Shown piece after piece: positions 7,977 to 15,862 of a DNA stretch of 31,884 nt. Made by a program: the position numbers and the translations under genes. A model generated the notes under the pieces. It saw only the letters and a list, made by a program, of their open reading frames with translations, was not told the DNA's origin and did not search any database. Within the stretch, counting starts at the first letter, position 1; every line of letters starts with the position of its first letter. The DNA is from JBKJZO01 sp046715235 (GTDB lineage Bacteria > Actinomycetota > Actinomycetes > BP-191), in assembly GCA_046715235.1 (NCBI GenBank), contig JBKJZO010000003.1, positions 1 through 31,884 of the forward strand. The letters run 5' to 3'.

Positions 7977-8477
7977 CTACGGCAGGGTGAGTTGCTGGCC
8001 CGCGCGTACTGACGATGCAGAATCGAGGTCGTTGAGCTCGAGGATGCGCGCGACCGTCACGCGCGGATCGGCGTTGGGGGCGGCCTCGCGGGCGATCTGC
8101 CAGAGCGTGTCGCCACTCTGCACGACAACGGTCGGGCGCGGAGTGCCAGCCGGCGCGTCGCTGGCCTGAATACTCGACCGCGTCGCGGACAGCACGACGA
8201 GCAGCAGACCCGTGAGTAGCAGCGTGATCAGCAGCCGGCCTCGCCGGGTGAGGCGCATCCGCGGCTGCGGCTTAGCGGACCTGGTCGGGCGCGCCGGACG
8301 GGACGCGTCGGCGTACGACCGGTGGGTCGCTCGCGCAACAGGGCGAGGGGCAACGCGAGCGGTCGCGCCACGGCTAGCGGGCCGGGCGCACACCGCCGGT
8401 CGAGCAGTTGGACGGGCGGGGCGACTGGCGCGGACGCCGGGACGGGCGCTGCGGGCTGCGGTCGTCGGGCGGGTCAT
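7977..8477 (-). CDS. LysM-domain membrane protein, SOS-controlled (ChiZ/DivS-position protein)
   Basis: 166 residues from the ATG at 8477, chosen because a perfect GGAGG lies 6 bases upstream. The N-terminal 70 or so residues are Arg/Pro/Ala-rich and basic, then comes one transmembrane helix (LLITLLLTGLLLVVLSA), then an external LysM domain (VVVQSGDTLWQIAREA to VRAGQQLTLP) that binds peptidoglycan. It is divergent from lexA, the position held in mycobacteria by Rv2719c/ChiZ and in corynebacteria by DivS, both SOS-induced inhibitors of division. Two abutting LexA boxes lie just upstream of its start. Its role as a division inhibitor is inferred from position, architecture and operators. Confidence 0.88.
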   Translation of the reverse strand: MTRPTTAARSARPGVRASRPARPTARPAVCARPASRGATARVAPRPVARATHRSYADASRPARPTRSAKPQPRMRLTRRGRLLITLLLTGLLLVVLSATRSSIQASDAPAGTPRPTVVVQSGDTLWQIAREAAPNADPRVTVARILELNDLDSASSVRAGQQLTLP

Positions 8478-8491
8478 AGCTGCCTCCGGGT

Positions 8492-8523
8492 GCGAACAGG
8501 CGTTCGATCGAACGTCTGGTCGA
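8492..8523 (-). promoter_or_regulatory. Two abutting LexA (SOS) boxes before the LysM gene
   Basis: The first box (8492-8507) reads gCGAACaggcGTTCGa, with full CGAAC-N4-GTTCG symmetry. The second (8508-8523) reads tCGAACgtctGGTCGa, one mismatch from the consensus half-site. They abut with no gap and end 15 bases before the ATG at 8477, where bound LexA would block transcription or elongation. Confidence 0.85.
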
Positions 8524-8559
8524 GTTGTACCCCATGGCGGTGACAAAATCCAGAAATAG

Positions 8560-8575
8560 TCGAACACATGTTTGA
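8560..8575 (+). promoter_or_regulatory. LexA (SOS) box of lexA
   Basis: TCGAACacatGTTTGA differs from the actinobacterial consensus TCGAACnnnnGTTCGA at one position. It lies 79 bases before the lexA start and indicates autoregulation. Confidence 0.88.
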
Positions 8576-8653
8576 ATTTGGGCCCAGGCGCCGCTACCGT
8601 CACGCTCAAGATCGGATCAGCAAGGCCCCGCAAGCGACCGAGAAGGAGCGCCC

Positions 8654-9394
8654 GTGAGCGAGAAAACCGGCGAGCAGAGCGCCGACTCCGCCGACGAGGG
8701 CGCCGTCATCGGTGCAGGAGTGATCGCGGGCACCGTGCGCGCGTTCCCCGACGGACCGCCCGACGAGAGCGGGCTGACGCCTCGCCAGCGCAAAGTCCTC
8801 GAGGTCATCCGTGACGCGGTCGAGCACCGCGGCTACCCGCCGAGCGTGCGCGAGATCGGTGAGGCGGTCGGGCTCACCAGCACGAGCAGCGTCCACCACC
8901 AGCTCGCGGTGCTGCAGCGCAAGGGCTACCTGCGCCGCGACGCCAACCGCCCGCGTGCCGTCGAGGTCTTCGCGCCCGCGCGCGTCGAGCGCGAGCTCGA
9001 GCACAGCGACGAGCGGCCGACGCCGTCCTACGTCCCGGTCGTCGGGCGCATCGCCGCCGGCGGGCCGATCCTGGCCGAGGAACGCGTCGAGGAGGTCTTC
9101 CCGCTGCCCAAGGCGATCGTCGGCGAGGGCACGCTGTTCATGCTCAGCGTCGTCGGCGACTCCATGGTCGACGCGGCGATCACCGACGGCGACTGGGTCG
9201 TCGTCAAGCAGCAGCCGAACGCCGACAATGGCGACATCGTCGCGGCGATGATCGACGGCGAGGCGACAGTCAAAACGTTCAAGCGGCGCGACGGGCATGT
9301 GTGGCTGATGCCGCACAACCCCGCCTTCTCCCCCATCAACGGCGACGAGGCGACGATCCTCGGCCGCGTTGTCGCCGTACTGCGCAAGCTCTAG
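8654..9394 (+). CDS. lexA: SOS repressor LexA
   Basis: A 246-residue LexA. A 40-residue N-terminal extension precedes the winged helix-turn-helix (LTPRQRKVLEVIRD, then PPSVREIGEAVGLTSTSSV). The self-cleavage site is AAGG at residues 134-137, with scission expected between Ala135 and Gly136. The catalytic dyad is Ser170 in VVGDSMVDAAI and Lys207 in EATVKTFKR. RecA-stimulated self-cleavage relieves repression of SOS genes. The start is GTG at 8654 with AGAAGGAG about 7 bases before it. It is divergent from the LysM gene and shares a region with three LexA boxes. The next gene converges on it with only 21 bp between. Confidence 0.97.
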   Translation: MSEKTGEQSADSADEGAVIGAGVIAGTVRAFPDGPPDESGLTPRQRKVLEVIRDAVEHRGYPPSVREIGEAVGLTSTSSVHHQLAVLQRKGYLRRDANRPRAVEVFAPARVERELEHSDERPTPSYVPVVGRIAAGGPILAEERVEEVFPLPKAIVGEGTLFMLSVVGDSMVDAAITDGDWVVVKQQPNADNGDIVAAMIDGEATVKTFKRRDGHVWLMPHNPAFSPINGDEATILGRVVAVLRKL

Positions 9395-9415
9395 AACCCC
9401 GGGATGTCTGCAGGC

Positions 9416-10147
9416 TCATAGCTCCACGACATACAAGGCCATCAGCAGCCCGTGGATCCGCAGGGCCTCGAGGAGATCTGGATCGGCGTCAGCAATAACT
9501 TGCGATCCAATGTCGACCAGCAGATCGCAATGCTCGACGTCACCACGACTTGGTCGTTCGAACATCGCCCACAGCTCCACGTCGTTGCCGTGCCGACTCT
9601 CGAACCGAATTCCGTCCGGGACCTCACCACGTATCGCAGTCTCGTAGAGAGCTGTCGAGATCTCCTGCGTGAATGCGCGCGGAGCGATCGACCGGAGAGC
9701 AGCGCCATCGAAGTCGGGAAGTCCCGCTCGAACAGCCAGCTCGGCCAGGTGCTGACGCAGCCAGGCCACAGACTCAGCCGCGCCCACATCGACGTAGGAG
9801 CCGGTGAGCTCCGCTGAACCGACACATCGGCGGTCCAACCAGGAGCGGTCGATATTCCCGGCCGGCATCGTCGGATGGAAGTCATCGTCGGGGTCGCCTT
9901 CGATTGCCGCCATCTGCGCCACGAGTTCCAGATCCGGGCGGAACTGCGCCAACACTTCCAGGAAACACGCCAACCGAGTCGAGCCGGCGTAAAGGACCCG
10001 GAACCGTTCGCGCGCGTCGTCCCAGCGTCCGGTGAATCGTGCGAACTCCCACGGCACCCAGCGCCACGCATCGTCTCGGTACGCGACGCGGTAGACCCGA
10101 CTGGCCGGTGACGCCGTACACAACCGCGTGTCAGCGCCCGAGCTCAT
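9416..10147 (-). CDS. RES-domain toxin (NAD+-consuming family)
   Basis: 243 residues with RES-domain features: SRVYRVAY near the start, GRWDD (Arg41), VLYAGSTRLACFLEVL (Tyr53, Glu64) and FESRHGNDVELWA (Ser184). These correspond to the conserved Arg, Glu and Ser that name the family. RES toxins such as MbcT of Mycobacterium tuberculosis degrade NAD+. The gene follows an Xre/MbcA-type antitoxin gene and its ATG overlaps the antitoxin stop (ATGA), the standard arrangement with antitoxin first. No frameshift or missing catalytic residue is apparent, so the toxin looks active. It converges on lexA. Confidence 0.88.
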   Translation of the reverse strand: MSSGADTRLCTASPASRVYRVAYRDDAWRWVPWEFARFTGRWDDARERFRVLYAGSTRLACFLEVLAQFRPDLELVAQMAAIEGDPDDDFHPTMPAGNIDRSWLDRRCVGSAELTGSYVDVGAAESVAWLRQHLAELAVRAGLPDFDGAALRSIAPRAFTQEISTALYETAIRGEVPDGIRFESRHGNDVELWAMFERPSRGDVEHCDLLVDIGSQVIADADPDLLEALRIHGLLMALYVVEL

Positions 10148-10542
10148 GCCCCCGTCGCAGCAAACGACCGAGCCGCGGCCAGCAGGAGAGGACCTACGTC
10201 ATCGACGGCACCCGTGCGCAGCAAACGCGCCGGGGACACGTCGTCCAGCTTCGGATTCAAGCCCTGAAACCAGGCCTGAGCGACCGCCGACGAGTCCCTG
10301 GCCGTCACCAGTTGGCACAGCTGGTACGTGAGGCGAAGGCGGGCCACGGTCTCCGCACCACGAACATCGCGGGCTCCGTCTGCCCATGAATGAATCGCCC
10401 TAGTTTCGCTGACACCCGCGATGTATGCGACGAGCCGGGCACCCAAGACGCCCCGCAACTCCTTCACCAGTGCGGGGAGTTCCGTGCGCATTGCTGTCTC
10501 ATGCGCGGCGAGATCGGGTCTACTCGTCATCACGCGAACCAT
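10144..10542 (-). CDS. Xre/MbcA/ParS-family antitoxin
   Basis: 132 residues from the ATG at 10542. This start is chosen because GGAGG lies 6 bases upstream, whereas the nearby ATG at 10548 directly abuts it. The middle contains a helix-turn-helix-like region (RGVLGARLVAYIAGVSETRAIHSWADG). The C-terminal toxin-binding domain (DUF2384) has AQAWFQGLNPKLDDVSPARLLRTG, the family signature. The antitoxin should occlude the NAD+ site of the RES toxin and repress its own operon. An open frame continues upstream to 10662 but without family similarity. Confidence 0.86.
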   Translation of the reverse strand: MVRVMTSRPDLAAHETAMRTELPALVKELRGVLGARLVAYIAGVSETRAIHSWADGARDVRGAETVARLRLTYQLCQLVTARDSSAVAQAWFQGLNPKLDDVSPARLLRTGAVDDVGPLLLAAARSFAATGA

Positions 10543-10561
10543 GGCCATCCTCCAAAACACC

Positions 10562-10590
10562 AGCTTGTCCCGGGATGAACTCCAGGTCAA
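10562..10590 (-). promoter_or_regulatory. Candidate promoter of the RES-Xre operon
   Basis: On the minus strand TTGACC (10585-10590) is followed after 17 bases by CAAGCT (10562-10567). The -35 is good, but the -10 retains only the conserved A at position 2 and T at position 6. Transcription would start about 12 bases before the antitoxin ATG. Confidence 0.35.
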
Positions 10591-10760
10591 TCCCGCTCTC
10601 ATCCCATATCTGACACCTAGGCTATCGGCGACCGCAAACCTGCGCTTGACGGCGAACAGCACCTATTCGTTGAAGGGCCGTTGACCGACGCTGCGGTACG
10701 CCGGACGCCACCGGCGCCGCCCAAGAGGAGACGACGCCGGCGGCATGTGCCCGTGCCGGG

Positions 10761-11449
10761 TTACGACACGGCGTTGAGCGCGTTAACGATCCCGTGCCCG
10801 TAGAAATCGTTGAACTCCTCCGTGCCGGTGCACGCGTTGGTCCACGTACGGCCGACCAGCGTGTAGTCCTCGCGGGCTGGTCGGGTCGGTGGGCACCGAG
10901 TGCCACTTCGCCGGGTTGTCCGGCCCGCAGTTGTAGAGCCACGGGTCGATGAAGAACGACATGTTGACGACGTCGACGCCGATGTCGGCCGCGTACATCA
11001 GCGCGTTGACGCTCGGGCTCAGGAAGAGCGACGTTCGGTGCGACGCCGGCGATGCCGAGGCGGTTGATCGGCGAGCCGATGGTCGAGGCGACGTGCGTGC
11101 CGTGACCGTCCTCGTCGACGTAGTTGGGGTCGACGCAACTTCCGTCGGGGTCATCGGCACAGGCGCCGTCGACCAGCGGAATGTCGATGGTGAAGTTGCG
11201 ACTCAGTTTGAAGTTGAAGTTGGGCTCGATGTCGGGGTGGTGACCGTCGACTCCGGTGTCGAGGATGCCGACCCGCACCTGCCTGCTGCCGCGCTGCACG
11301 GCGTACGAACCCTCCGCCGTTGCGTCGATCATCGCGCGCGCCACGCCTTCGACGGCGGCGCTGGCGTTGGCGTCCTTGGTGAAGCCGGAGTCGGCGGACT
11401 TCACAAACGCGAAAGGCGCGAAACGGTGGCATAGGCGGGCGTTTGCCAA
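10761..11449 (-). pseudogene. Decayed S8-family serine peptidase (subtilase)
   Basis: Subtilase pieces lie in order on the minus strand but in different frames. The first frame (from about 11404 down) has the aspartate motif VGILDTGVDGHHPDI and the histidine motif DEDGHGTHVAST, ending in IAGVAPNVA. Near 11030 the similarity moves to a second frame: LSPSVNALMYAADIGVDVVN, then MSFFIDPWLYNC. A third piece (REDYTLVGRTWTNACTGTE, then YGHGIVNALNAVS) reaches a TAA at 10761-10763. The region with the catalytic serine and over 200 residues normal for such proteases are absent, and the N-terminal signal peptide is missing. This is a pseudogene with frameshift, internal deletion and 5' truncation. The exact 5' boundary is uncertain. 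Confidence 0.85.
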
Positions 11450-11486
11450 AAAACTTGCTCGATTCGCGCCGCCCAGACGTAAGGAG

Positions 11487-14189
11487 CTAGGGGCGAATCG
11501 CCGGAATCACCATTCCGTCGGGCCGGGCCGACAAGATCGGTGAGGGCGTGCTCGGTACGCCGGCCTTGCGCGCGCGGGGCGAGTTCGGGGAGAGCGAGAA
11601 GACGCCGCCCGCGGCCAGCATGACGTCGATCTGGCGCGACTCGTACGGGCGGGCGAAGTAGAAGCCCTGGCCGTAGTGGCAGCCCATACTTTGCAGCGCC
11701 ACGAGCTGATCGAAGTCCTCGATCCCCTCCGCGATGATTCGCAGCTGCAGCGACTGGCCGAGCCGCACGATCGTCGCCGCCAGCCCGTCGAAGTCGTCGC
11801 GACCGTCGATGCGGGCGACGAACGCCTTGTCGACCTTGAGTATGTCGACGGGAAAGCGGTGCAGGTACGACAGCGACGAGTAGCCAGTCCCGAAGTCGTC
11901 GATGGCCAGCCGTACGCCGAGAGCCTTGATGTGCTGAAGGATCTCGATCAGCTCGTCCGACTCGTCCATGAGCATCGACTCGGTCAGCTCGAGCACGAGC
12001 AGTTCGGGATCGAGCCCCGAACGGTCGAGAGCATCGGCGATCACCATCGGCAGACCGGGATCCTGCAACTGGCGACCGGACAGGTTGACGCCGACGTACA
12101 CGCCGGCGCCGTACTGCACCTGCCAGCGCACGCCCTGCATGCACGCCTCACGCAGCGCCCACTCCCCCATCGCAGTGATGAGGCCGGTCTCCTCGGCGAG
12201 CGGGATGAACTCCGACGGGGGCACGATTCCCTGCACCGGATGCCACCAGCGCAGCAGCGCCTCTACACCGGCGAGCCGGCCGGTCGCCAGGTCGACGGTC
12301 GGCTGGTAGTGCAGGACGAACTCGCCCTTGTCTACGGCGTGGCGCAGGTCGGCCTCCAGCTGCAGGCGTTGCATGACGGCCGAGTGCATGCCGGGCTCGT
12401 AGCGCCGGTAGCCGTTCTTGCCCGCCGCCTTCGCGCGATACATCGCGAGGTCGGCGTTGCGCAGCAGCTCGCCGCTGGTCTCAAGTCCGGTCAGCGTCGT
12501 CGCGATGCCCATGCTGCCACCGACGAAGACCTGGTTGCCGTCGATGATGACCGGCTCGCGCAACAGTTCGAGCACCCGCTCGGCGAGGGCGATGGCGTCC
12601 TGCTCCCCGTCGACCTCCTCGATGAGCATCGCGAATTCATCGCCGCCGAGGCGCGCGACCGTGTCGCCGGTGCGCACGCACGACAGGAGACGGTCGGCGA
12701 CCGACACCAGCAGCGCGTCGCCGGCCGCGTGACCGAGTGAGTCGTTGACCGACTTGAAGCCGTCGAGGTCGAGGAAGACGACCGACAGCGGCCGTTGCCG
12801 CCGGCCGAACTGCGCGAGGGCGTGTTCGACGCGGTCGCGGAACAGCGACCGGTTGGCCAGCGCGGTCAGGGGGTCGTGGAACGCCTGGTGCAGCAACTCG
12901 CGTTCGAGCTGCCGCCGGTCGCCGACGTCGCGGATGTTGAGCACGATGCCGTGCACGCTCGGGTCGAGCATCAGGCTCGTCATCGTCACCTCGGACGGGC
13001 GCAGCTGACCGTCCTGCCGCCATACCGACACCTCGCCGACGACCGGGCTGAACGGCGACTTGATCGCGTGTCCCATCAGCGCCTTGAACGTCGCGACATC
13101 GGCTTCGGCGACGAGGTCGCGGAACGACGTACCGACCAGTGTCGTCGGCTCGTAGCCGAAGACGCGCTCGACGGACGCGCTCTGGTAGTGGATCAGCGCG
13201 TTGGGGTCGACGATCGCGATGACGTCGGAGGAGTACTGGACCAGCGAGCGGAAGCGCGACTCGTGCGCCATCAGCTCGTCGGTCCGCTCTTTGACGCGGC
13301 TCTCGCGCGTGCGGGTCAGGCCGTGGTTCTCGAGCAGGGTCAGCACGAGCCGGGTGACGAGCAGGCCGAGCAGGACAGCTAGGTCCCACACGAGGACGCC
13401 GTCGAACTCGCCGCTGTACTGGCGGTGCACCGTCAGGCCCAGCGTCAGCACGACTGCGCAACACGGCAGCAGTACGCCGAGGCCGCGCGACGGCATGTTG
13501 TCGTCGGCCTTTTCGCGGTAGTTGAGGGCCAGCCGAGCCGCGGCCGCCAGGGCGACGAACCCGACCAGCCAACCCAGCTCGCTCACCGTCTCGAACGGCG
13601 CGGTGGGGTGCAGCTTGTGATAGGCGCTGAACACGTCCGTCGTGGTGATCGCGATGAAAGCCGCCGCGAGCATCGACAGCGGCAGGGGGGACACACCGAC
13701 GCCCTTGCGCGAACGAACTATCAGGACGAACACCAGGCTCAACACCACGATGTCGACGACGGGATAGGCGATGGCGATGGCGCGCGTCGTCGGGTCCTCG
13801 ACGGTGCGAATCATCGGCGACGCGAGGAGCGCCCATGCGACGAAGCCGAGTGAGCTCGCCAGCAGGAGCCCGTCCAGTACGCTGCGCACCCGCGCCGCCG
13901 TACCGGCGGGTGCGCACGGCAGGGTGAGGACGCCGATCATCCACAGCGGGAGCGCCCACAGATAACCGATGTCAGCCAGGGACGCGCCCGTCTGCACCGG
14001 GGCGTCGGTGACCATCAGGAACAGGTCGCACGCGCGGCCGAGAGCCCATGCCGCAGTGCCCGCACTGATCAGCGTCCAGGCGCGACCGATACGGGACTCG
14101 TTGCGGCGGGCGGTGCGCGCGCCGACGTATACAGCGACCAACGCTGCCGCGAGTACGGCGACGTCGGCCGCGTTCAACACACGATCCAC
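11487..14189 (-). CDS. Membrane PAS-GGDEF-EAL c-di-GMP turnover protein
   Basis: A 900-residue protein. Residues 8-290 hold about eight to nine hydrophobic segments. A PAS domain follows (about 310-430: FRSLVQYSSDVIAIVDPNALIHYQ). The GGDEF domain (about 432-598) has FHDPLTALANRSLF and an intact active site GGDEF at 515-519, with an inhibitory-site RxxD (RTGD, 506-509) five residues upstream. The EAL domain (about 607-860) keeps the key motifs: EALLRWWHP at 643, the DDFGTGYSSLSYL loop, KVDKAFV, AEGIED and GQGFYFARP. Both synthesis and hydrolysis of c-di-GMP look possible. The start is GTG at 14189; an AGGAGG lies rather far (about 14 bases) upstream. The signal sensed by the membrane and PAS parts is unknown. 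Confidence 0.93.
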   Translation of the reverse strand: MDRVLNAADVAVLAAALVAVYVGARTARRNESRIGRAWTLISAGTAAWALGRACDLFLMVTDAPVQTGASLADIGYLWALPLWMIGVLTLPCAPAGTAARVRSVLDGLLLASSLGFVAWALLASPMIRTVEDPTTRAIAIAYPVVDIVVLSLVFVLIVRSRKGVGVSPLPLSMLAAAFIAITTTDVFSAYHKLHPTAPFETVSELGWLVGFVALAAAARLALNYREKADDNMPSRGLGVLLPCCAVVLTLGLTVHRQYSGEFDGVLVWDLAVLLGLLVTRLVLTLLENHGLTRTRESRVKERTDELMAHESRFRSLVQYSSDVIAIVDPNALIHYQSASVERVFGYEPTTLVGTSFRDLVAEADVATFKALMGHAIKSPFSPVVGEVSVWRQDGQLRPSEVTMTSLMLDPSVHGIVLNIRDVGDRRQLERELLHQAFHDPLTALANRSLFRDRVEHALAQFGRRQRPLSVVFLDLDGFKSVNDSLGHAAGDALLVSVADRLLSCVRTGDTVARLGGDEFAMLIEEVDGEQDAIALAERVLELLREPVIIDGNQVFVGGSMGIATTLTGLETSGELLRNADLAMYRAKAAGKNGYRRYEPGMHSAVMQRLQLEADLRHAVDKGEFVLHYQPTVDLATGRLAGVEALLRWWHPVQGIVPPSEFIPLAEETGLITAMGEWALREACMQGVRWQVQYGAGVYVGVNLSGRQLQDPGLPMVIADALDRSGLDPELLVLELTESMLMDESDELIEILQHIKALGVRLAIDDFGTGYSSLSYLHRFPVDILKVDKAFVARIDGRDDFDGLAATIVRLGQSLQLRIIAEGIEDFDQLVALQSMGCHYGQGFYFARPYESRQIDVMLAAGGVFSLSPNSPRARKAGVPSTPSPILSARPDGMVIPAIRP

Positions 14190-14303
14190 AGCAGAAATCA
14201 GCCCCCTCCTGCCATGGATGTCGAACGTTTCGGCCCTGTTCTTGAGCGACGATTGGGCGCGAGAAGCGCGCGCAACCGGCCCAACGCCCGTGGTTCCGGG
14301 CGC

Positions 14304-14345
14304 GGGGGGCCGTCGGCGGGGGGTGCGGGGGGCGCTAGGGGCGGG
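14304..14345 (+). other. G-rich tract with G-quadruplex potential
   Basis: The plus strand has runs of G at 14304-14309 (6), 14318-14323 (6), 14327-14332 (6), 14338-14341 (4) and 14343-14345 (3), with loops of 8, 3, 5 and 1 bases. It spans the hflX stop codon. As hflX is on the minus strand, the G-rich strand is its template strand. Confidence 0.6.
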
Positions 14346-15831
14346 AGGCGGCGGCTAGCTCGAGCTCGGCAGCGAGCGCCGGGGCGACCCGGGCAGTCAG
14401 GAACGTGCCCTCGCCCGTGTGCTCCTCGGTGACGATCTCGCCCTCCTGGTGGATGCGGGCCACCAGATCGCCGCGCGAGTAGGGCACCAGCACGGTCAGC
14501 TCGATCTCGGGGCGAGGGAGATCGCGCTCGAGCGCGGCGAGCAGGTCGGCAAGGCCTTCGCCGGTCTTCGCGGACACGAAGACCGAGTGCTTCTCCTTAC
14601 GGCGCAGGCGGCCGAGCACCACCTCGTCGGCAGCGTCGATCTTGTTGACGACGATCAGCTCGCGGACGTTCTGCGCGCCGATGTCGGCGAAGATTGCGCG
14701 TACGGCGGCGATCTGCGCCTCAGGGTCGGCATGCGACCCGTCGACCACGTGCAGGATCAGCCCGGCCTGCGACACCTCTTCGAGGGTTGACTTGAACGCC
14801 TCGACCAGCTGCGTCGGCAGGTGCCGGACGAAGCCCACAGTGTCGGTCAACGTGAAGACGCGACCGTCGGGAGTCTCCGCCCGCCGTACCGTCGGATCGA
14901 GGGTGGCAAACAAAGCGTTCTCGACCAGCACGCCCGCGCCGGTGAGCCTGTTGAGGATCGAGCTCTTGCCCGCGTTGGTGTAGCCGGCGATGGCGACCGA
15001 CGGGACCGAGTTGCGGACCCGCTCCTGCCGCTTCGTCTCGCGCGTCTTGGACATCAGCGCGATTTCCTTCTTGAGCTTCGACATCCGCGCGCGCAGCCGC
15101 CGCCGGTCGGTCTCGAGCTTGGTCTCACCGGGCCCGCGCGTGGCGATGCCGCCGCCGGACGCACCGGCCTGGCGCGAGAGCGATTCACCCCAACCGCGCA
15201 GCCTCGGCAGCATGTAGGTCATCTGCGCCAGCTCGACCTGCGCCTTGCCCTCCCGGCTCGTCGCGTGCTGCGCGAAGATGTCGAGGATCAGCGCGGTGCG
15301 GTCGACCACCTTGACCTTGACGATCTGTTCGAGGTTGCGCAGCTGCGCCGGGGAGAGCTCGCCGTCGCAGATGACCGTGTCAGCCCCGGTCTCGACCACG
15401 ACCTCGCGCAGCTCCTTGGCCTTGCCGCTGCCGACGTACGTCGCCGGGTCGGGTTGCGCGCGCCGCTGCATGAGCCCTTCGAGCACTTGCGAGCCCGCTG
15501 TCTCGGCGAGCGCTTTGAGCTCGAGCATGGAGTTGTCGGCGTCGTCGGCGCTGCCCTCGGTCCAGACGCCCATGAGCACCACGCGCTCGAGTCGCAGCTG
15601 GCGGTACTCAACCTCGGTGATGTCCTCGAGGTCGGTGCGCAGCCCCGCGACGCGACGCAGGGCCTGGCGCTCCTCGAGCTCGAAGCCTTCACCCTCGATG
15701 TCGTGGAAACCGCTGCCCTCGAGTTCTGCGGCGTCGTCGTCGTACGACTCGGGGCCGTCGAAGTCGTCGTCGGCGGGTTCGGCCGGCTGGCGCCATCGCG
15801 AGTTCGGGGTGGGGTTCGTCATCGCATCCAT
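14335..15831 (-). CDS. hflX: GTPase HflX
   Basis: A 498-residue HflX. An acidic N-terminal extension of about 60 residues precedes the HflX N-domain (TYVGSGKAKELREVV, then DRTALILDIFAQHATSREGKAQVELAQ). A glycine-rich linker SGGGIATRGPGETKLE and a coiled coil follow, then the G domain: P-loop GYTNAGKS at 283-290, DTVGF at 330-334 and NKID at 396-399. HflX binds the large ribosomal subunit and splits or rescues ribosomes under stress. It lies 31 bp after dapF on the same strand, the conserved dapF-hflX order. The start is ATG at 15831 or 15822; neither has a strong ribosome site. Confidence 0.95.
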   Translation of the reverse strand: MDAMTNPTPNSRWRQPAEPADDDFDGPESYDDDAAELEGSGFHDIEGEGFELEERQALRRVAGLRTDLEDITEVEYRQLRLERVVLMGVWTEGSADDADNSMLELKALAETAGSQVLEGLMQRRAQPDPATYVGSGKAKELREVVVETGADTVICDGELSPAQLRNLEQIVKVKVVDRTALILDIFAQHATSREGKAQVELAQMTYMLPRLRGWGESLSRQAGASGGGIATRGPGETKLETDRRRLRARMSKLKKEIALMSKTRETKRQERVRNSVPSVAIAGYTNAGKSSILNRLTGAGVLVENALFATLDPTVRRAETPDGRVFTLTDTVGFVRHLPTQLVEAFKSTLEEVSQAGLILHVVDGSHADPEAQIAAVRAIFADIGAQNVRELIVVNKIDAADEVVLGRLRRKEKHSVFVSAKTGEGLADLLAALERDLPRPEIELTVLVPYSRGDLVARIHQEGEIVTEEHTGEGTFLTARVAPALAAELELAAASRP

Positions 15832-15862
15832 GGTCGCACGCGCCGGCGGGTCTCACACACCG

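Noticed and set aside
11676..12740. A 354-codon open frame on the plus strand opposite the GGDEF-EAL gene.
   Set aside because: The opposite strand encodes intact catalytic motifs; this frame has none.
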